Below, one piece after another: positions 62,601 to 64,000 of a DNA stretch of 64,000 nt. This DNA is from Phycisphaeraceae bacterium. GTDB lineage: Bacteria; Planctomycetota; Phycisphaerae; Phycisphaerales; SM1A02. A program made the translations under genes and the position numbers. The stretch is from positions 1 through 64,000 of the forward strand of contig JAHBWY010000008.1 in assembly GCA_019636735.1 (NCBI GenBank). Reading direction: 5' to 3'. The notes under the pieces are model-generated. The model ran no database searches. It saw nothing but the letters and a program-made list of their open reading frames with translations, and was not told the DNA's origin. Position 1 is the stretch's first letter; every line of letters begins with the position of its first letter.

Positions 62601-64000
62601 TTCGGCTGCGAGCGGATCGAGATCGACGCCGTAGATGCAGCGCTCGACGACATGCCGGCGCAGGACTGCCTTGAGGCGCTCCTCGAAGCGGTCATCCTCG
62701 GGGCGACAAGGCAGCTTCTCCTCGCGCAGCGGCTCGGCGCCGTTGTTCGCCGCGTGTGGCGCTGGCAGTCCGAGGATGTCGCGCAGTGGGCGGCCTATAT
62801 CGCCCTCGAGGCGCCGGTGGTGCAGGATGGACTGGAAGAGAGCGTCGGTCAGGAACCGCAGCGCCGCGAGCGGGAACGAGCCCGAGCCACACGCCGGATC
62901 GCACACCTTGAGCGAGAGAATCTCTTCGGGCCTCTTCGGGACCCACCGGTGCGGAGCAGCGTCGGTGTCGGGTAGGCCGTCGGCGCCTGTCGGCGGATCG
63001 AACGCGAGCGGGCGCAGCGTGCGGTGCACCGTGGGGATGGCGAGCTGCGGCTTGGTATAGAAGGTTCCGGAACCCTTGCGCGTGCCGCCCCAGCGGACGA
63101 GGTACCACTCACGGGGAAGGATGACGCGATCGACGAGCGCGCGTGCGGCACGGGCGAGAGCGGCCTCGTGCTGGAGCTGCCTTTCCGGCGTGAGACGGCC
63201 GCGTGGCTTCGGCACGATCCCCGCAACTTCGCAGGCGCGTCGCGCCCACTGTTCGGCGCGCGAGCGGGTGGTGTGGCGAATGCCCTCGGATGCTTCGGCG
63301 TCGTCCGCAACCTCCGGCTGCTCCTCCTCGGCGGCTGAATCCGACTCGGGGTCGCTGTCCTCGGAGTCCGCTTCGGCCCCGTCATCATCGTCCGCCTCCT
63401 CGGCGGCATCGTCGCCCTCCTCCTCGTCCTCGCTCCCAGCCTGCTTCTTCTGCTTCATCTTCTCGAGGAGCGCCTTCAGCGCGGCATCATCCATCGCCTC
63501 GAGCGTCGCCAGTGGAAGCGCTGGCTGATCGCCCACATTGAGGAAGATGACCGGCTGATCGCCGGGCGCAGCGCGGAGCTCATAGTCGAGTAGGCCCTCG
63601 TAGAGGATGCCGATGTACTCGTTGTCGAGTTCGGAAAAGTTGACCGGCGCTGCGACGAGCGTGCTGGACCGGCCTTGTCGGATGCGCACCTTCGTGCGCG
63701 TCAGCAGATCGAGGATCGCGTGGACATCGCGATCGGGGATGACCTCGGCGTCGAAGCAGTCGGTCTCGAACAGGTGCACCGCACGAGAGACGCCGTCGGC
63801 GGAGGCCGGGTCGCCCGGCTCGAAGAGTTCGCCGCCGTAGCGCGGGACGGGCAGAGCCTCATGGGCGCATCCGTCGTGGATCAGGCGAAAGAGCGCGAGC
63901 AGGTGCGGCCACCCCGAATGACAGCGGGCGAGCCGTGCAGGCGAGCGAACAAACTCGCGCTCGAGCCGATCGCGCAGGCCGCGGACGCTGTAGGCGGTGT
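59700..64000 (-). CDS. Eco57I/type IIG-like adenine methyltransferase, 5' end cut
   Basis: The frame is open through the right edge, so the N-terminus is missing; at least 1432 codons are present. Motif I is VCDPACGSGSFPLAALRF (near 62,890) and motif IV is VVGNPPWENLQ (near 61,965), which define an N6-adenine MTase of the Eco57I/BREX-PglX/DISARM DrmMI class. A ~55-residue highly acidic stretch (near 63,310-63,450, EDEEEGDDAAEEADDDDG) is unusual. The C-terminal half carries the TRD-like and C-terminal domains (SLRFFHWELEFPDVF... GNSLVGAWF). No endonuclease motif could be confirmed. The 3' end is coupled to the RT gene. Confidence 0.85.
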   Translation of the reverse strand, partial: TAYSVRGLRDRLEREFVRSPARLARCHSGWPHLLALFRLIHDGCAHEALPVPRYGGELFEPGDPASADGVSRAVHLFETDCFDAEVIPDRDVHAILDLLTRTKVRIRQGRSSTLVAAPVNFSELDNEYIGILYEGLLDYELRAAPGDQPVIFLNVGDQPALPLATLEAMDDAALKALLEKMKQKKQAGSEDEEEGDDAAEEADDDDGAEADSEDSDPESDSAAEEEQPEVADDAEASEGIRHTTRSRAEQWARRACEVAGIVPKPRGRLTPERQLQHEAALARAARALVDRVILPREWYLVRWGGTRKGSGTFYTKPQLAIPTVHRTLRPLAFDPPTGADGLPDTDAAPHRWVPKRPEEILSLKVCDPACGSGSFPLAALRFLTDALFQSILHHRRLEGDIGRPLRDILGLPAPHAANNGAEPLREEKLPCRPEDDRFEERLKAVLRRHVVERCIYGVDLDPLAAELCRLALWIETMDRDLPFSFLDHKVRCGNSLVGAWFDQFLHYPVMAWEREGGDKSHANGVHFAKEAFTKAIATRKSKVVKPDLIAFIDSADMLFKPDLAAVATAHDEAERALRALHELPVHETAERSRRFRALRETQAFTRLKDALDLWCAIWFWPGDRIDDCPLPTEFAAPTEDARTIARELAGSLRFFHWELEFPDVFRAGCGGFDAVVGNPPWENLQPNSEEYFSNVNPLFRSFIRVDKLRWQSSLFAKSEDQERRWLLYQASFKDFSNWVRSVGHPFGNRIAVDSNGHSTHDVNLGDRGRSSFASSNARHELWKQQRERAIGYADSEHPFEYQVGRIFTYKLFLEHSRSLLREHGRLGLIVPSGLYSDAWSQPLRDLLLARCRWEWLFGFENRDKVFDIDSRFKFNPVIIAKGGETSAIRTAFMRRDINDWEVAESLAVLYPKSRIEAFSPATRTLLEIREARDLQLVERIYSSCMHLGNRSGDGWAIEMHLEYMMNTDAKLFPPTDRWERDGFVPDEYSRWVRGGWRDRTRDCPVPPGSHRADGPPGVILSRDGLRWIEERAIERETVVETDADGQEIEVTYPSIALPVYTGALFWLNDWAYSGDTNRASESRELTPRYLLPVKLRRLRGAGASRIVFRDISNATNERSFVAALIPDSPCGNKAPVMLVGAGGVGGRLDLITQVTSLVFDWATRVRMAATQLNFHIVQALPVLSPGRISARGLVLAARLNLTGARMSPELLLHEDRGLHPGQFAYSAHERVRIRSILDAVVAQEFGLALSDLEFVLRGCDQPLGARGGGDPKGFWRVDKDKHPEHRHTVLTLIAFHDLMNHIDACGGDRDKGIESFLNQNDGEGWMLPETLRLAEYGLGHDERAKEHQPVRSYFGPRFYDWQLAQTAEESWRECHLHARNLLGEEGYQRLLSEISGDDSEHVRSDATAATARSARRVPDEDGDAPLFQMKES

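Noticed and set aside
44704..64000. Complete Druantia or DISARM system
   Set aside because: The helicase-DUF1998 protein resembles DruE/DrmA-B and the MTase resembles DrmMI, but DruA-D/H, DrmC or DrmD are not in the window. The element may continue beyond the edge, so it cannot be assigned.
1..64000. CRISPR array or Cas genes
   Set aside because: No regularly spaced repeats of the right size and no Cas proteins were found; the only tandem repeat is the 39-bp array without spacers.

Overview
The window looks like a chromosomal segment of a high-GC planctomycete, probably of the Phycisphaerae type. This rests on three things seen in the sequence: paired dockerin-type repeats (LTGDGVVNGADI...LGxWGPC) on small secreted proteins, a C-terminal PAPGALALLGLAGVVGMRRRR-style sorting tail, and a flagellar rod/L-ring cluster beside planctomycete-style repeat-rich secreted proteins. 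Assignment to a genus is not possible from the sequence alone.

Left end (1-4.6 kb): the end of a type III restriction subunit is followed by a compact accessory module: a GHKL ATPase, a STAS-like/winged-helix protein with its own near-consensus promoter, a 115-residue protein, an eight-cysteine DUF4417-like protein, and a helical HEPN-like protein. I do not recognise this combination as a named system. From 4.6 to 7.3 kb there are noncoding dispersed repeats and a strong hairpin.

Middle (5-41.6 kb): mostly ordinary chromosome. It holds DUF6265, YdeI, mgtE, a coupled Cys-rich membrane pair, VOC-chrA, a CaCA antiporter, divergent ohr and dps, a serine hydrolase, a caspase-fold peptidase-like protein, a dockerin protein, asd, apaG, trpC divergent from a CPBP protease, trpS, an ankyrin protein, an ECF sigma factor, a CMD/rhodanese pair, flgF-flgG-flgA-flgH, a Xer recombinase, a PEP-CTERM-type protein and zwf. 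A decayed IS3-family element sits at 28.5-29.5 kb next to the remains of a secreted-protein gene. A large beta-propeller/dockerin gene at 29.7-32.6 kb is split by a frameshift.

Right end (41.7-64 kb): a mobile defence island, all on the minus strand. It begins with a Fic/XRE pair, an orphan CopG/BrnA antitoxin and a frameshifted tyrosine integrase. Then come a primase (CHC2/TOPRIM/DUF3987), two excisionase-like HTH proteins, a winged-helix protein, a 1974-residue DEAH helicase-DUF1998 protein ending in a LexA-like S24 peptidase domain, an AbiE toxin-antitoxin pair with a clear promoter and operator, a reverse transcriptase-nitrilase fusion (DRT type 1/UG1), and an Eco57I-type DNA methyltransferase that runs off the right edge. 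Methyltransferase and RT are separated by 3 nt. abiEi, abiEii, the helicase and the winged-helix gene are joined by overlaps or gaps of 9 nt or less. This suggests two coupled operons in one defence cassette. The helicase-S24 fusion and its placement under the AbiE promoter are the most unusual points.
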